This document shows positions 34,559 to 43,460 of a DNA stretch of 64,000 nucleotides, piece by piece. The stretch is taken from the NCBI RefSeq assembly GCF_040361195.1, contig NZ_APNE01000006.1; one strand, written 5' to 3'. The number at the start of each line of letters is the position of its first letter. Positions within the stretch are counted from its first letter, which is position 1. This stretch comes from Salinisphaera hydrothermalis (GTDB taxonomy: Bacteria; Pseudomonadota; Gammaproteobacteria; Nevskiales; Salinisphaeraceae). The notes beneath the pieces were generated by a model. The model worked only from the letters and a program-made list of their open reading frames with translations. It ran no database searches and was not told the origin of the DNA. Both the position numbers and the translations under genes were made by a program.

Positions 34559-36760
34559 ATGAGTACCGATATCATCGGCGCGGCCAAGCCGCGCATCGAC
34601 GGCCCCGCGAAACTGTCCGGGTCGGCGCCCTATGCCGCCGACCACTATCCCGCGAATCTGGCCTATGCCTACGGCGTGTTCTCCACTATCGCGGCCGGCG
34701 AGATCATGTCGATCGACGTTTCGCGGGCGAAAAAAATGCCGGGCGTGATCGAAATCTTTCACCACGACAACTTCCCGAACCTGCATCGCACACCGTCGAG
34801 CTTCGTCCAGCAGAACAAGGTCGACGAAACCCGGCTGCCGTTCGAGGATAATCATGTTTACTACGGCGGCCAGTTCGTGGCCCTCGTGGTCGCCGATACC
34901 TTCGAAAATGCGCGCGACGCCGCATATCACGTTGACGTGGCCTATCGCGCCAAAAAGCCGGTCACGAGTCTGGCCCAGGCGCTGGCGCAAGGCGAGCCCA
35001 AGCCAGCCGACAACAAGAAGCACGAGCGTGGCGACCCCGATACGGCGTATTCCGGCGCGGCACACAAGATCGAAGCGACCTACACCACGCCGATCGAAAC
35101 CCACAACCCGATGGAGATGCATGCCACCACCGCGCACTGGCACGACGGTCATCTGACGTTCTACGAAGCCAGCCAGGGCGTGGTGTTCGCCAAGCACACG
35201 ATGGCAGCGATCTTCGGCATCAATCCGGCCCGGATCGATGCCCGCGCGCCGTACATCGGCTCCGGCTTCGGCAGCAAACTATGGATCTGGCCGCATGCAG
35301 TAGCCTGTGCCGCCGCCGCCCGCGAACTCGACCGGCCGGTGCAACTCGTCGTCCCGCGCCAGCAGATGTTCACGACCACGGGCCATCGCGCAGCGACCCA
35401 ACAGAAGATCCGCCTGGCCACCGACGACGATGGCAAACTGGTATCGATCAGCCACGACTCGATCAATACCACCTCTTTCGTCAACCGCTACGTCGAGAGC
35501 TGCGGCAGCTGCACCAAGAGCCTGTATGGCTGCGACAATGTTCGCATTACCGAATCCACGGTACAGGTGAACCACGGCACGCCCACCTCGATGCGGGCGC
35601 CGGGCGCCGCCCAAGGACTGTTCGCGCTGGAATCGGCCATCGACGAAATGGCCGAACAGATCGGCATGGATCCGCTGGAATTCCGGCGTCGGAACTATAC
35701 GGATCGTGACGGCAGCAAGGATCTGCCATTCTCCAGCGTCCACCTGCTGGAAGCCTACGACAAGGCCGCCGACAAGTTCGGCTGGTCGAAGCGGAATCCG
35801 AAGATCGGGTCCATGATGCGCGGCCCGGAAATCCTCGGCTGGGGCATGGCGGCCTGCAACTGGGAAGCGATGAAACGGGACTGCGACGCACGCGTGTCCC
35901 TGCGGGCCGACGGCACCGCCTTCGCCTCCTGCGCCACTCAGGATATCGGCACCGGCACGTACACCATCGTGGCGCAGACCGTGGCCAGCCTGACCGGCTT
36001 GCCGCTGGAGCGCATCGAGGTCGAACTCGGCAACAGCTCGTATCCAAAGGGCCCGTTATCCGGCGGATCGTGGGCGACCGCAACCGCCCTGCCCGCGATT
36101 CACAATGCCACCGCCAAGGCGATCGACGCGCTCAAACAGCATGCGGTGGAAGAAGACGGCGTGCTCGCCGGCCGCGACGCCGGTCAGCTTGAATTCGTGA
36201 ACGGCAAACTGCACGGCAACGGTCGGTCGTTCAGTTTCGCCGATGTGCTCAAGACCAGAAAAATCGGCGAGGCATTCGGCGAAGCGCACACGAATGCTGC
36301 CAGCGGCGATGAGTACTCGTTCCGCTCGTTCGGCGCTCATTTCGTGGAGATCGGCTGGGACCCGGGCATTTCGCGCTTGCGCGTGCATCGCGTGGTCAGC
36401 GCCATCGACGTCGGCCAGATCGTCAACGCCAAGACCGCAGCGAACCAGGTGGAAGGCGCGATCGACATGGGTATTGGCATGGCGTTGTTCGAGCAGACCG
36501 AGTACGACCACCGTACGGGCATGCCGATCAACAACAACTATGCCGAATATCTGGTGCCGACCCATCTCGACCAGCCCGAGTCTGTTGATGTAATCCTGCT
36601 CGATCACCCCGACACGAAATTCAACGAACTCGGCGTTCGCGGCATCGGCGAAATCGGTATCACCGGCATGGCCGCCGCAGTCGCCAACGCGGTCTACCAT
36701 GCCACGGGCAAACGAGTCCGCGATCTGCCGATACGAATCGAGGATCTAATCCAGACCTAA
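34559..36760 (+). CDS. paoC: Periplasmic aldehyde oxidoreductase, molybdenum-binding subunit PaoC
   Basis: The 733-residue protein is the xanthine-oxidase-type molybdenum subunit, matching PaoC in length. GSGFGSKLWIWPHAV and MRAPGAAQGLFALESAIDEM contact the cofactor, and GVRGIGEIGITGMAAAV near the end carries the catalytic glutamate. The complex oxidises aromatic and aliphatic aldehydes to acids in the periplasm, a detoxifying role. GAGGAG precedes the ATG. The upstream xdhC and mocA genes supply cofactor maturation. A clear terminator follows, closing the xdhC-mocA-paoABC region. Confidence 0.94.
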   Translation: MSTDIIGAAKPRIDGPAKLSGSAPYAADHYPANLAYAYGVFSTIAAGEIMSIDVSRAKKMPGVIEIFHHDNFPNLHRTPSSFVQQNKVDETRLPFEDNHVYYGGQFVALVVADTFENARDAAYHVDVAYRAKKPVTSLAQALAQGEPKPADNKKHERGDPDTAYSGAAHKIEATYTTPIETHNPMEMHATTAHWHDGHLTFYEASQGVVFAKHTMAAIFGINPARIDARAPYIGSGFGSKLWIWPHAVACAAAARELDRPVQLVVPRQQMFTTTGHRAATQQKIRLATDDDGKLVSISHDSINTTSFVNRYVESCGSCTKSLYGCDNVRITESTVQVNHGTPTSMRAPGAAQGLFALESAIDEMAEQIGMDPLEFRRRNYTDRDGSKDLPFSSVHLLEAYDKAADKFGWSKRNPKIGSMMRGPEILGWGMAACNWEAMKRDCDARVSLRADGTAFASCATQDIGTGTYTIVAQTVASLTGLPLERIEVELGNSSYPKGPLSGGSWATATALPAIHNATAKAIDALKQHAVEEDGVLAGRDAGQLEFVNGKLHGNGRSFSFADVLKTRKIGEAFGEAHTNAASGDEYSFRSFGAHFVEIGWDPGISRLRVHRVVSAIDVGQIVNAKTAANQVEGAIDMGIGMALFEQTEYDHRTGMPINNNYAEYLVPTHLDQPESVDVILLDHPDTKFNELGVRGIGEIGITGMAAAVANAVYHATGKRVRDLPIRIEDLIQT

Positions 36761-36769
36761 GCCACACCA

Positions 36770-36812
36770 ACGGCCCGGATTGAAGGCGGCCTACGGGTCG
36801 TCTTTTTTTTTC
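36770..36812 (+). terminator. Intrinsic terminator after paoC
   Basis: ACGGCCCG (36770-36777) pairs with CGGGTCGT (36794-36801, one G-U pair), followed by C and nine T residues (36803-36811). It lies nine bases after the paoC stop. Confidence 0.82.
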
Positions 36813-36901
36813 GCTCCCGAGTAAACCTTGCCGCTAAATCATTGTCATAGCGCTGGGATGCGGTACCCCCGCCGATAGACAACAGACTCGGGATCCCGGC
36901 A

Positions 36902-37570
36902 ATGCATGTATTGATCATCGAAGACGATATCCCTCTTGCCACCCAGATCGGGGACACGATCGAAGCCGCCGGCGACGAGCCGGACTACGCCGACGACGAA
37001 GGGCTCGCGCTTCGCTTATGCAAAATGAATCGGTACGACATCGTCGTGCTCGACAGCGCCATGCCCGGCTGCGGCGTGGATGCGTTCTGCCAGCGGCTGG
37101 TCGAGGCCGCCGGGCGCCGTACACCTGTTCTGGCGCTCGCGGCAGGTTCGCTACAGCCCTGCGAGCCCGAAACCTGTGGCCCGCATGCATTTGCTCTGCG
37201 CACAACCGAGCCGCGAGAACTGCATCAACAACTCAAGACCCTGCTCACTGAATACGGACGCGGGCTTTCACAACTCACCGCCGGTGAGCTGCATATGGAT
37301 TTGGAAGCCCACAGTGTCTACTGCGGCCAAGTGCCCGTCGAACTCGCGCCGATCAGCTTCCGTATTCTCGAGCTGCTCGTCCGAGCCTGCCCCGGCGTGG
37401 TCACGCGTGCCCAGATCGAAAAACAGATCTGGAACGACAACCCGCCGGAATCCGACGCGGCGCTGCGCGGACATATCCATCGACTGCGTCAGCTGCTTGA
37501 ACGCCCCACCGCCCGCCAGATGATCCGCACCGTGCACGGTGTCGGATACCAGCTCGACGCAGCACACTAA
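36902..37570 (+). CDS. OmpR-type response regulator with atypical receiver
   Basis: The receiver domain keeps the acidic pair D8-D9 and the phospho-acceptor D51 (VVLDSAMP). The usual switch threonine/serine is alanine (about residue 80) and the conserved lysine is R100 in FALRTTEPREL. The C-terminal winged helix (about residues 128-220, ending RTVHGVGYQLD) is a normal OmpR/PhoB DNA-binding domain. No histidine kinase is next to it, so it is an orphan. It may be controlled by binding or dimerisation rather than classical phosphorylation. The targets are unknown; the paoABC operon upstream is one candidate. Confidence 0.85.
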   Translation: MHVLIIEDDIPLATQIGDTIEAAGDEPDYADDEGLALRLCKMNRYDIVVLDSAMPGCGVDAFCQRLVEAAGRRTPVLALAAGSLQPCEPETCGPHAFALRTTEPRELHQQLKTLLTEYGRGLSQLTAGELHMDLEAHSVYCGQVPVELAPISFRILELLVRACPGVVTRAQIEKQIWNDNPPESDAALRGHIHRLRQLLERPTARQMIRTVHGVGYQLDAAH

Positions 37571-37624
37571 TTTCAACAAGTTAGCGTCGATCTCCAGATT
37601 CTACTTTTAAAGCAATTTCGATCT

Positions 37625-37663
37625 CCTGCTGTGCCTGTAAAGGCTATGCCGTGGCACAGCAGG
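37625..37663. repeat. Perfect 11-bp inverted repeat
   Basis: CCTGCTGTGCC (37625-37635) is the exact reverse complement of GGCACAGCAGG (37653-37663), around a 17-base loop, between the response regulator and tRNA-Leu. There is no T-run, so it could be a weak terminator or a protein-binding site. Confidence 0.6.
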
Positions 37664-37716
37664 GTGAACATTGATAGCTGGGCGACGGCGTCTGGATCGG
37701 TTAGAATGCGCCGCAC

Positions 37717-37803
37717 GCCGCCGTGGTGGAATTGGTAGACACGCTAGGTTTAGGTCCTAGTAGCCGAAAGGCTGTGGGGGTTCAAGTCCCTCCGGCGGCA
37801 CCA
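37717..37803 (+). tRNA. tRNA-Leu (anticodon UAG)
   Basis: The acceptor stem GCCGCCG/CGGCGGC closes the molecule and the T-arm GGTTCAAGTCC is intact. A long variable arm (tagccgaaaggctgtggggg region) is typical of leucine tRNAs. The anticodon stem CTAGG/CCTAG frames the loop TTTAGGT, giving anticodon TAG. The 3' end includes an encoded A plus CCA at 37800-37803. No integrated element is seen beside it. Confidence 0.97.
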
Positions 37804-37874
37804 TCCTGAAATCGCGCCCGCTCCGTTTTTCGAGCCGGGCGCTTTCGCCCCCGGCCCTATTGCTGTCGTCCGGC

Positions 37875-39530
37875 CTAACCTCCCTCGCCGTCGAGGATGG
37901 CGTCCGGCACGGCGTGTATGTCGTTCAGCGCGGCATTGGCTTGATAGTCGATCGGGCAGTCGACCAACACGACACCGCCGATCTCAAAGGCGTGTTCCAG
38001 GACGTCGGACAGCGTGTTGTCTTCACTGTGGCGCAGCCCGGTTGCCCCGTAGGCACGGGCATAGTCGACGAAATCCGGATTGCCGAACGTCATACCGAAA
38101 TCGGCGAAGCCGTCACCGGCCTGCTTCCAGCGGATGAAACCGAAGCCGTTGTCGCGCAGCAACAGCACGACCAAGTCGAGGCCGAGCCGTACCGCGGTTT
38201 CCATGTCCTGGCTGTTCATCATGAAACCGCCGTCGCCGCAGATCGCCATAACGCGTCGGTCCGGGTGCACCATCTTGGCCGACATCGCCGCCGCCAATCC
38301 CGCGCCCATGCTGGCCAACGCGTTGTCGAGCAAGACGGTGTTATTGCTGTAGGCCGGGTACATCCGCGCGAACCAGATCTTGTAGATCCCGTTATCGAGG
38401 CTGATGATGTCGTGCCGACCCATGACGCTGCGCACCTGCTGAACCACGCGCTGCGGGCGCGGCGGGTAGCTGTATTCCGAAGCGCTGACGTGCAGTTGTT
38501 CGGCGACATAGTCGTGCAGACGCGTCATGCGCGGATTATCGAAGCGTACGCCATCCAGCCGCTGCCCGAGCGCTTTCAGCGTATTCGATATATCGCCGAT
38601 CACCTCGTGCGCGGGACTGTAGTATTCGTCCGGATCCGCCGGCACGAAATCAATGTGCAGGATGGTCTTGTCCTTGCCCTCGTTCCAGACCGAGGGCGGA
38701 TACTCAACCACGTCATAACCGAGCGTGATGACGAGATCGGCCTCGTCGATCGCCGTATGCACGTAGTCGTGCTTGTGGATGCCCATGCCGAACAGGCTCT
38801 GCGGATGGTCGTCCGGCACCACACCCTTGCCCATCTGCGTACCGATCGCATACAGCGCGAGTTCTTCGCACAGGCGCGTCAGTTGCTCGGTAATACGCTT
38901 GCGGTTGGCGCCGGCCGAGTAGATGATCACCGGCTGCTCGGCGTCGCGAATCATGCGCGCGGCCACGTCCAGCGCCTGTTCGTCGGCGTTCGGCCGACGC
39001 AACGTCACTCGCTTTTGAGGACGCGCGGGCTCGATCGCCTCGCTGGCAATGTCTTCCGGGAGTTCCAAATGCACGGCGCCCGGCCGTTCGGCCTCGGCGA
39101 CCTTGAACGCATGGCGGATACTGCGCGGAATCACGCCGCTGTCGGTCAGTGAACTGTTCCACTTGGTGACCGGGCGGAACGTATCCACCACATCGATCAA
39201 TTGAAACTTGCCCTGTCGATTATCCCGGATGGCCTTCTGGCCGGTAATGGCCAGCAACGGCATGCCGCCGAGCTGGGCATAGGCAATGCCCGTCAACAGA
39301 TTGGTTGCGCCCGGGCCGAGCGTCGAGAGACACACACCGGCACGGCCGGTAAGACGGCCGTAGGTGGCCGCCATGAAAGCCGCATGTTGCTCGTGCCGCG
39401 TGACCACGAGCTGGATACGGCTGCCACGCAGCGATTCGATGAGGTCGAGGTTTTCCTCGCCGGGCACACCGAACACATATTCGACGCCCTCTTCCTCGAG
39501 ACATCGAACGAAAAGATCGGACGCTTTCAA
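37875..39530 (-). CDS. Acetolactate synthase-like thiamine-diphosphate enzyme
   Basis: The protein starts KASDLFVRCLEEEGVEYVFG, and the catalytic glutamate lies in GVPGEENLDL. The TPP-binding motif GDGGFMMNSQDMETAVRLGLD and the central domain MGKGVVPDDHP are typical of catabolic-type acetolactate synthases (AlsS/IlvB large subunit). They join two pyruvates into acetolactate. I chose a TTG start at 39530 with AGGAG six bases upstream; an ATG at 39581 has no ribosome site. No regulatory subunit or acetolactate decarboxylase is adjacent, so another carboligase or decarboxylase reaction is possible. Confidence 0.85.
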   Translation of the reverse strand: MKASDLFVRCLEEEGVEYVFGVPGEENLDLIESLRGSRIQLVVTRHEQHAAFMAATYGRLTGRAGVCLSTLGPGATNLLTGIAYAQLGGMPLLAITGQKAIRDNRQGKFQLIDVVDTFRPVTKWNSSLTDSGVIPRSIRHAFKVAEAERPGAVHLELPEDIASEAIEPARPQKRVTLRRPNADEQALDVAARMIRDAEQPVIIYSAGANRKRITEQLTRLCEELALYAIGTQMGKGVVPDDHPQSLFGMGIHKHDYVHTAIDEADLVITLGYDVVEYPPSVWNEGKDKTILHIDFVPADPDEYYSPAHEVIGDISNTLKALGQRLDGVRFDNPRMTRLHDYVAEQLHVSASEYSYPPRPQRVVQQVRSVMGRHDIISLDNGIYKIWFARMYPAYSNNTVLLDNALASMGAGLAAAMSAKMVHPDRRVMAICGDGGFMMNSQDMETAVRLGLDLVVLLLRDNGFGFIRWKQAGDGFADFGMTFGNPDFVDYARAYGATGLRHSEDNTLSDVLEHAFEIGGVVLVDCPIDYQANAALNDIHAVPDAILDGEGG

Positions 39531-39674
39531 GAGCCGCTCCTGAGCTTGGGTCGATTGGACTCGATCGATTCTATACAACATTCAATCGAACGCGACCCGA
39601 TGTGGCCGGCCGTGCTTTCTCCGACGCGCCGGGCTGATGCATAGTATGCGCACAATCCAAGTCGGAACTGACAC

Positions 39675-40187
39675 ATGGCTTTCAATACCGAGAACGGCCC
39701 GGGCGTACACGAGCAGGTACCGGGTGAAACCCAAGGGTTCGTGTTCAACCATACGATGATCCGCGTGGTCGATCCGGAAGCGTCACTCGCGTTCTATACC
39801 AAGGTATTCGGCATGCGCCTGCTGCGTACCAGCGAAAACCCGAACGGGGAATTCACGCTGTACTTCCTCGCCACCACGGAAGGCGATGATGTGCCCGAAG
39901 ACGACAGCGAGCGCGCCAAATACGTGGGTCGCCGTGAAGGCGTGCTGGAACTGACCCATAACTGGGGCACGGAAAAGGATCCGAACGCCCGCTACCACGA
40001 CGGCAACTCCGAGCCGCAGGGTTTCGGCCATATCTGCTTCACCGTCCCGGACCTGCAGGCCGCCTGCGACTGGATGGATAAGAATAACGTCGAGTTCAAG
40101 AAGCGCCCCGAAGACGGTCGCATGCACCATATTGCGTTCGTGAAGGATCCCGACGGCTACTGGATCGAGCTCGTCGAACACGGCTAA
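39675..40187 (+). CDS. gloA: Lactoylglutathione lyase (glyoxalase I)
   Basis: The glyoxalase fold is shown by FNHTMIRVVDPEASLAFYTK, GMRLLRTSENPNGEFTLYFL, GVLELTHNWGTE, FGHICFTVPDL and KDPDGYWIELVEHG. These provide the metal ligands H, E, H and E. At 170 residues it is the longer eukaryote-like GloA form. It converts the hemithioacetal of methylglyoxal and glutathione to S-lactoylglutathione. It diverges from the acetolactate synthase-like gene and is followed by a terminator. Confidence 0.94.
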   Translation: MAFNTENGPGVHEQVPGETQGFVFNHTMIRVVDPEASLAFYTKVFGMRLLRTSENPNGEFTLYFLATTEGDDVPEDDSERAKYVGRREGVLELTHNWGTEKDPNARYHDGNSEPQGFGHICFTVPDLQAACDWMDKNNVEFKKRPEDGRMHHIAFVKDPDGYWIELVEHG

Positions 40188-40212
40188 TCGAGCCGCTATC
40201 CAGCGCACTCGA

Positions 40213-40238
40213 AGAGCGGGCCGCGGGCCCGCTCTTTG
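40213..40238 (+). terminator. Hairpin terminator after gloA
   Basis: AGAGCGGGCC (40213-40222) pairs with GGCCCGCTCT (40226-40235) around a GCG loop, with a short T-run at 40235-40237. Confidence 0.6.
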
Positions 40239-40331
40239 GCTTGCGTCTCCCCCGGATACGCAGCGGCCGCCTCCTGTACCCTAGGGCGCCGTTCGGCCGG
40301 CTCCGGCCTGGTTCATGCAACGACACTTGTT

Positions 40332-41078
40332 ATGAAAGTATTGGTGACCATCAAGCGCGCGATCGATTACAACGTGCATATCCGCATCGCCGACGACGGC
40401 TCCGGCGTGATCACGGACGGCGTGAAGCACAGCGTCAATCCGTTCGACGAAATCGCGCTGGAACAGGCGATCCGTTGGAAGGAAGCCGGCACAGTCGATG
40501 AGGTGGTGGCCGTAAGCATCGGCAACGCGGCCTGTGCCGAGCAGTTGCGCACGGCCCTGGCCTTCGGCTGCGACCGCGCGATCCGCGTAGCGCACGAGGA
40601 AGCGGTTTCGCCGTTGACCGCCGCGCGTACCTTCTCGGCGCTGGTCGAAAGCGAAGCGCCAGACATCATCCTGATGGGTAAACAGTCGATCGACGACGAT
40701 AACGGGCAGACGGGCCAGATGACCGCCGCCCTGCTCGGCTGGCCCCAGGCAACGTACGCTTCCACAATCGAAATCAACGAGACATCGGCGCGCGTGACCC
40801 GAGAGGTCGATGACGGCCTGGAGACGCTCGATATCGACTTGCCGGCCGTGATCACCGCGGATCTGCGCCTCAACGAACCGCGCTATCTCAAACTACCGAA
40901 CATCATGAAGGCGAAGAAGAAGCCGATCGAGGAATCCAGCCTGGAGGCGCTGGGGGTCGAGGCCGACACGTCGTTGCGCGTCACGCATACGGCCGCACCC
41001 GCCCCGCGCGAGCCGGGTGTCATGGTCGATTCGCCGGAAGCGCTGGTAAGCGAACTCAAGAACAAGGGCCTGCTATGA
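40332..41078 (+). CDS. etfB: Electron transfer flavoprotein, beta subunit
   Basis: The protein opens MKVLVTIKRAIDYNVHIRI and has the ETF-beta pattern VNPFDEIALEQAIRWKE, then the AMP-binding segment GKQSIDDDNGQTGQMTAALL. The recognition loop ends YLKLPNIMKAKKKPIE. With EtfA it forms the soluble FAD carrier that takes electrons from acyl-CoA dehydrogenases to the quinone pool. The ATG at 40332 is used; upstream frame extends without support. The stop overlaps the etfA start by four bases, so the subunits are co-translated. Confidence 0.95.
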   Translation: MKVLVTIKRAIDYNVHIRIADDGSGVITDGVKHSVNPFDEIALEQAIRWKEAGTVDEVVAVSIGNAACAEQLRTALAFGCDRAIRVAHEEAVSPLTAARTFSALVESEAPDIILMGKQSIDDDNGQTGQMTAALLGWPQATYASTIEINETSARVTREVDDGLETLDIDLPAVITADLRLNEPRYLKLPNIMKAKKKPIEESSLEALGVEADTSLRVTHTAAPAPREPGVMVDSPEALVSELKNKGLL

Positions 41079-42022
41079 GCACGATTCTGATCATCGCCGA
41101 CCATCGTGACGGCCAGCTGAGTACCGCCACGCGCAAGACCGTGCGCTGTGCGGCCGATTTCGACGCCGATGCCATCGATATCCTCGTGCTCGCCGAGGAC
41201 GGCGCGGAAGTCGCCGCCCAGGCCGCCCGGCTGAGCGGCGTACGCCGTGTTCGCTATGTCGATCACCCGACCCATGCCCACCCGATGGCGGCCACGGCCG
41301 CGCCGCAGATCGTCGCGGCCGTGAAAGCCGGGGATTACAGCCATGTCCTGGGCTCGAACAGCAGTTTTGGCAAGGACGTGATGCCGCGCGTAGCCGCCCT
41401 GCTGGGCGTGGCCATGGTCACCGATCTGATGCACGTCACCGGCGCCTATGAGTTTCAGCGGCCGACCTATGCGGGTAACGCCGTCGATACCATCGTCGCG
41501 CCCGCCGACCGCATCCTGGTCGCCACGGCCCGCGGCGCGTCGTTCGAGCCCGCCGCCGAAGACGGCGATGCCGAACTCGAAGCCTTGTCGCTGGATGTCG
41601 AACTGCCGACGCACACGCGCTTCGTCAGCACCGATACGCATACGAGTGAACGCCCCGACCTGGGTACCGCGCCGCGTGTGGTCACTGGCGGTCGCGGCGT
41701 GGGGAGCGAAGAAAATTTTCGCGTGATCTACGACTTCGCCGATCACATCGGCGCGGCGGTCGGCGCTTCGCGGGCGGCGGTCGACGCCGGCTACGTACCC
41801 AACGATATGCAGGTCGGCCAAACCGGCAAGATCATCGCCCCGGAGCTATATATCTGCTTCGGTATTTCCGGCGCCATCCAGCATCTGGCCGGCATCAAGG
41901 ACGCGGGCACGATCGTGGCGGTCAACAAGGACGAGGACGCGCCGATCTTTGAAATCGCGGATTACGGGCTGGTCGGCGATCTGTTCGAGGTGATCCCGGC
42001 GCTGACCCGGGCCATCGGCTGA
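41075..42022 (+). CDS. etfA: Electron transfer flavoprotein, alpha subunit
   Basis: The FAD domain at the C-terminal half contains VTGGRGVGSEENF, GASRAAVDAGYVPNDMQVGQTGK and ICFGISGAIQHLAG, all signature ETF-alpha sequences that hold the flavin. The N-terminal domain has the family start ILIIADHRDGQL. At 315 residues the length is normal. It pairs with EtfB. No ETF dehydrogenase or acyl-CoA dehydrogenase lies in the window. Confidence 0.95.
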   Translation: MSTILIIADHRDGQLSTATRKTVRCAADFDADAIDILVLAEDGAEVAAQAARLSGVRRVRYVDHPTHAHPMAATAAPQIVAAVKAGDYSHVLGSNSSFGKDVMPRVAALLGVAMVTDLMHVTGAYEFQRPTYAGNAVDTIVAPADRILVATARGASFEPAAEDGDAELEALSLDVELPTHTRFVSTDTHTSERPDLGTAPRVVTGGRGVGSEENFRVIYDFADHIGAAVGASRAAVDAGYVPNDMQVGQTGKIIAPELYICFGISGAIQHLAGIKDAGTIVAVNKDEDAPIFEIADYGLVGDLFEVIPALTRAIG

Positions 42023-42043
42023 TCCGACCTCGCGCGCCTTCAT

Positions 42044-42646
42044 TCAGCGCCGATCGAAGCCGCGTCCCAGCGTCTGGACCGATACAACACGCGCGTTTTC
42101 CAGGGTGACCTCGCGCAACAGGCGATTGGCGCCAAAGTTGTAGATCCAGCGCTCGCGATAGACGGCATGGCCGCCATGGCGCAGAAAATAGCGCTGTACG
42201 CCGTCGTCGTACACGGTCGAGTACACATAGCCACCGCTACGCTGGACCGGCTCGCCACAGAACTGGATCAGACGGTACTTGGATAGGCCGGGCGCGATGG
42301 ATGTCGGTTCGCAGCTGCCGCTGGGCGGCGGCGTGCCGGCACGAAAGCCGTAACCGGCCGTGCGGATCGCGATGACCTTGCCCTCGCGAAAGACGATCTG
42401 GTTCATCAGACGCTGCGGCCCGTGGTTATAGGTCCATTCCATCATTGGCGGCACGCCGCTCGATGGCGCATTACCCCACCAGGGATCGCGAAAACTTGGC
42501 TCGCCACAGGCACGGAGCACGCTGACGACCGGGTCCCCGTCGGTGACCAGCCGTCCGTCGCAGCGAAGCGAATCGGCCTGCGCGACACCGGAGAGTGCCG
42601 TTGCGGCCAGAACGAAGAGAACAATTCTGCTCAGGCGGCCCGGCAT
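42044..42646 (-). CDS. DUF2845-domain exported protein
   Basis: The ATG at 42646 starts a Sec signal of about 24 residues ending VAQAD. The mature part holds two copies of a DUF2845-like unit. The first is SLRCDGRLVTDGDPVVSVLRAC followed by EWTYNHGPQRLM; the second is YRLIQFCGEPVQRSGG followed by ERWIYNFGANRLLRE. Function is unknown; cysteines suggest disulfides in the periplasm. An upstream frame to 42769 lacks a signal. It is downstream of gspB on the same strand and may share its transcript, although a T2SS role is not known. Confidence 0.8.
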   Translation of the reverse strand: MPGRLSRIVLFVLAATALSGVAQADSLRCDGRLVTDGDPVVSVLRACGEPSFRDPWWGNAPSSGVPPMMEWTYNHGPQRLMNQIVFREGKVIAIRTAGYGFRAGTPPPSGSCEPTSIAPGLSKYRLIQFCGEPVQRSGGYVYSTVYDDGVQRYFLRHGGHAVYRERWIYNFGANRLLREVTLENARVVSVQTLGRGFDRR

Positions 42647-42677
42647 CGCCCGGCGCGCCCGAGGGAAGATGGCCCCG

Positions 42678-43460
42678 CTAACCCGGTCCCGGCACATGGT
42701 AGCGCTGCCCGTGGTAGCGCAGGGTCGCCCCGTTCGGGCCGATACTTTCGACCGCCGGGCCGGCCGCAAGGCGCTCGCCTTCGTGATACCGCCGACCGTT
42801 GACCAGAATGAAACTGCGTCCGGGCAAGGTGCTATACAGCTGGCCGTTGATCTCGACCGACGGTACGTCGCTCATATCCGCCTGATCGGGCACATTCGCG
42901 TCACCCGAGCCCTGGCTCTCCCCACTCGTGTGCGCCACGCGTCCCGCGGCGGCCTCCTGACTGCCCGCGCCTGTGAGCGGAGTCTTCGAATACGTCACAT
43001 GCCCGTTCGAACTGGCGCCGTTCGCGCTACTCGCGTCCGCGACTTGGGCATTTTTCCGCTCCGCCACGGCAGGTGGCGCCGTCGCTGCACTGACAGCAGG
43101 CGTCTGCGCTGGCGAGCTTTTCGTGGGCCCGCTGGCGGGCGCTGCGCCGTTAGCGGTTTCGCTCGCCGACCTGTCCGCCACGGAAAAATCGGGCGTCGAT
43201 GACGTATCGACCTGCGTTAACGATTGTGCCGCAGCCATCGGTACGGCCGGCGCCGAGGTCGCCGGGCGCGGCCGCCAGACATAAATCGCCAGCGCCACGT
43301 TGCTCGCGACCAGCAGGGCGACCAACCAGATCAGCGGACCATTTGCGCGCGATCCGGATGCAACCGGCATGCTGTCGACCGACAACGCGTTCGCGCTTTG
43401 TGCCTGACGCGTGAACCGCTCGCGCTCGGCTTTCTTCAAGGCATCGACGAGATAAGACAC
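42678..43460 (-). CDS. gspB: Type II secretion protein GspB
   Basis: The start SYLVDALKKAERER is typical of GspB/ExeB N-termini. One membrane segment lies at about residues 43-63 (PLIWLVALLVASNVALAIYV). A long alanine/serine-rich periplasmic linker follows, and the C-terminal GspB domain (about 195-258) has SVEINGQLYSTLPGRSFILV. With GspA it forms an inner-membrane complex that helps place the secretin GspD in the outer membrane through peptidoglycan. It directly follows gspA with no gap. Confidence 0.9.
   Translation of the reverse strand: MSYLVDALKKAERERFTRQAQSANALSVDSMPVASGSRANGPLIWLVALLVASNVALAIYVWRPRPATSAPAVPMAAAQSLTQVDTSSTPDFSVADRSASETANGAAPASGPTKSSPAQTPAVSAATAPPAVAERKNAQVADASSANGASSNGHVTYSKTPLTGAGSQEAAAGRVAHTSGESQGSGDANVPDQADMSDVPSVEINGQLYSTLPGRSFILVNGRRYHEGERLAAGPAVESIGPNGATLRYHGQRYHVPGPG

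Noticed and set aside
33292..34596. Long open frame on the minus strand (434 codons)
   Set aside because: It is antisense to paoA/paoB, which have full iron-sulfur and FAD motifs.
37625..37663. Intrinsic terminator of the response regulator gene
   Set aside because: The stem is perfect but the loop is 17 bases and no T-run follows on either strand.
37860..39152. Long open frame on the plus strand (430 codons)
   Set aside because: It is antisense to the acetolactate synthase-like gene and has no recognisable domain; high GC keeps opposite frames open.
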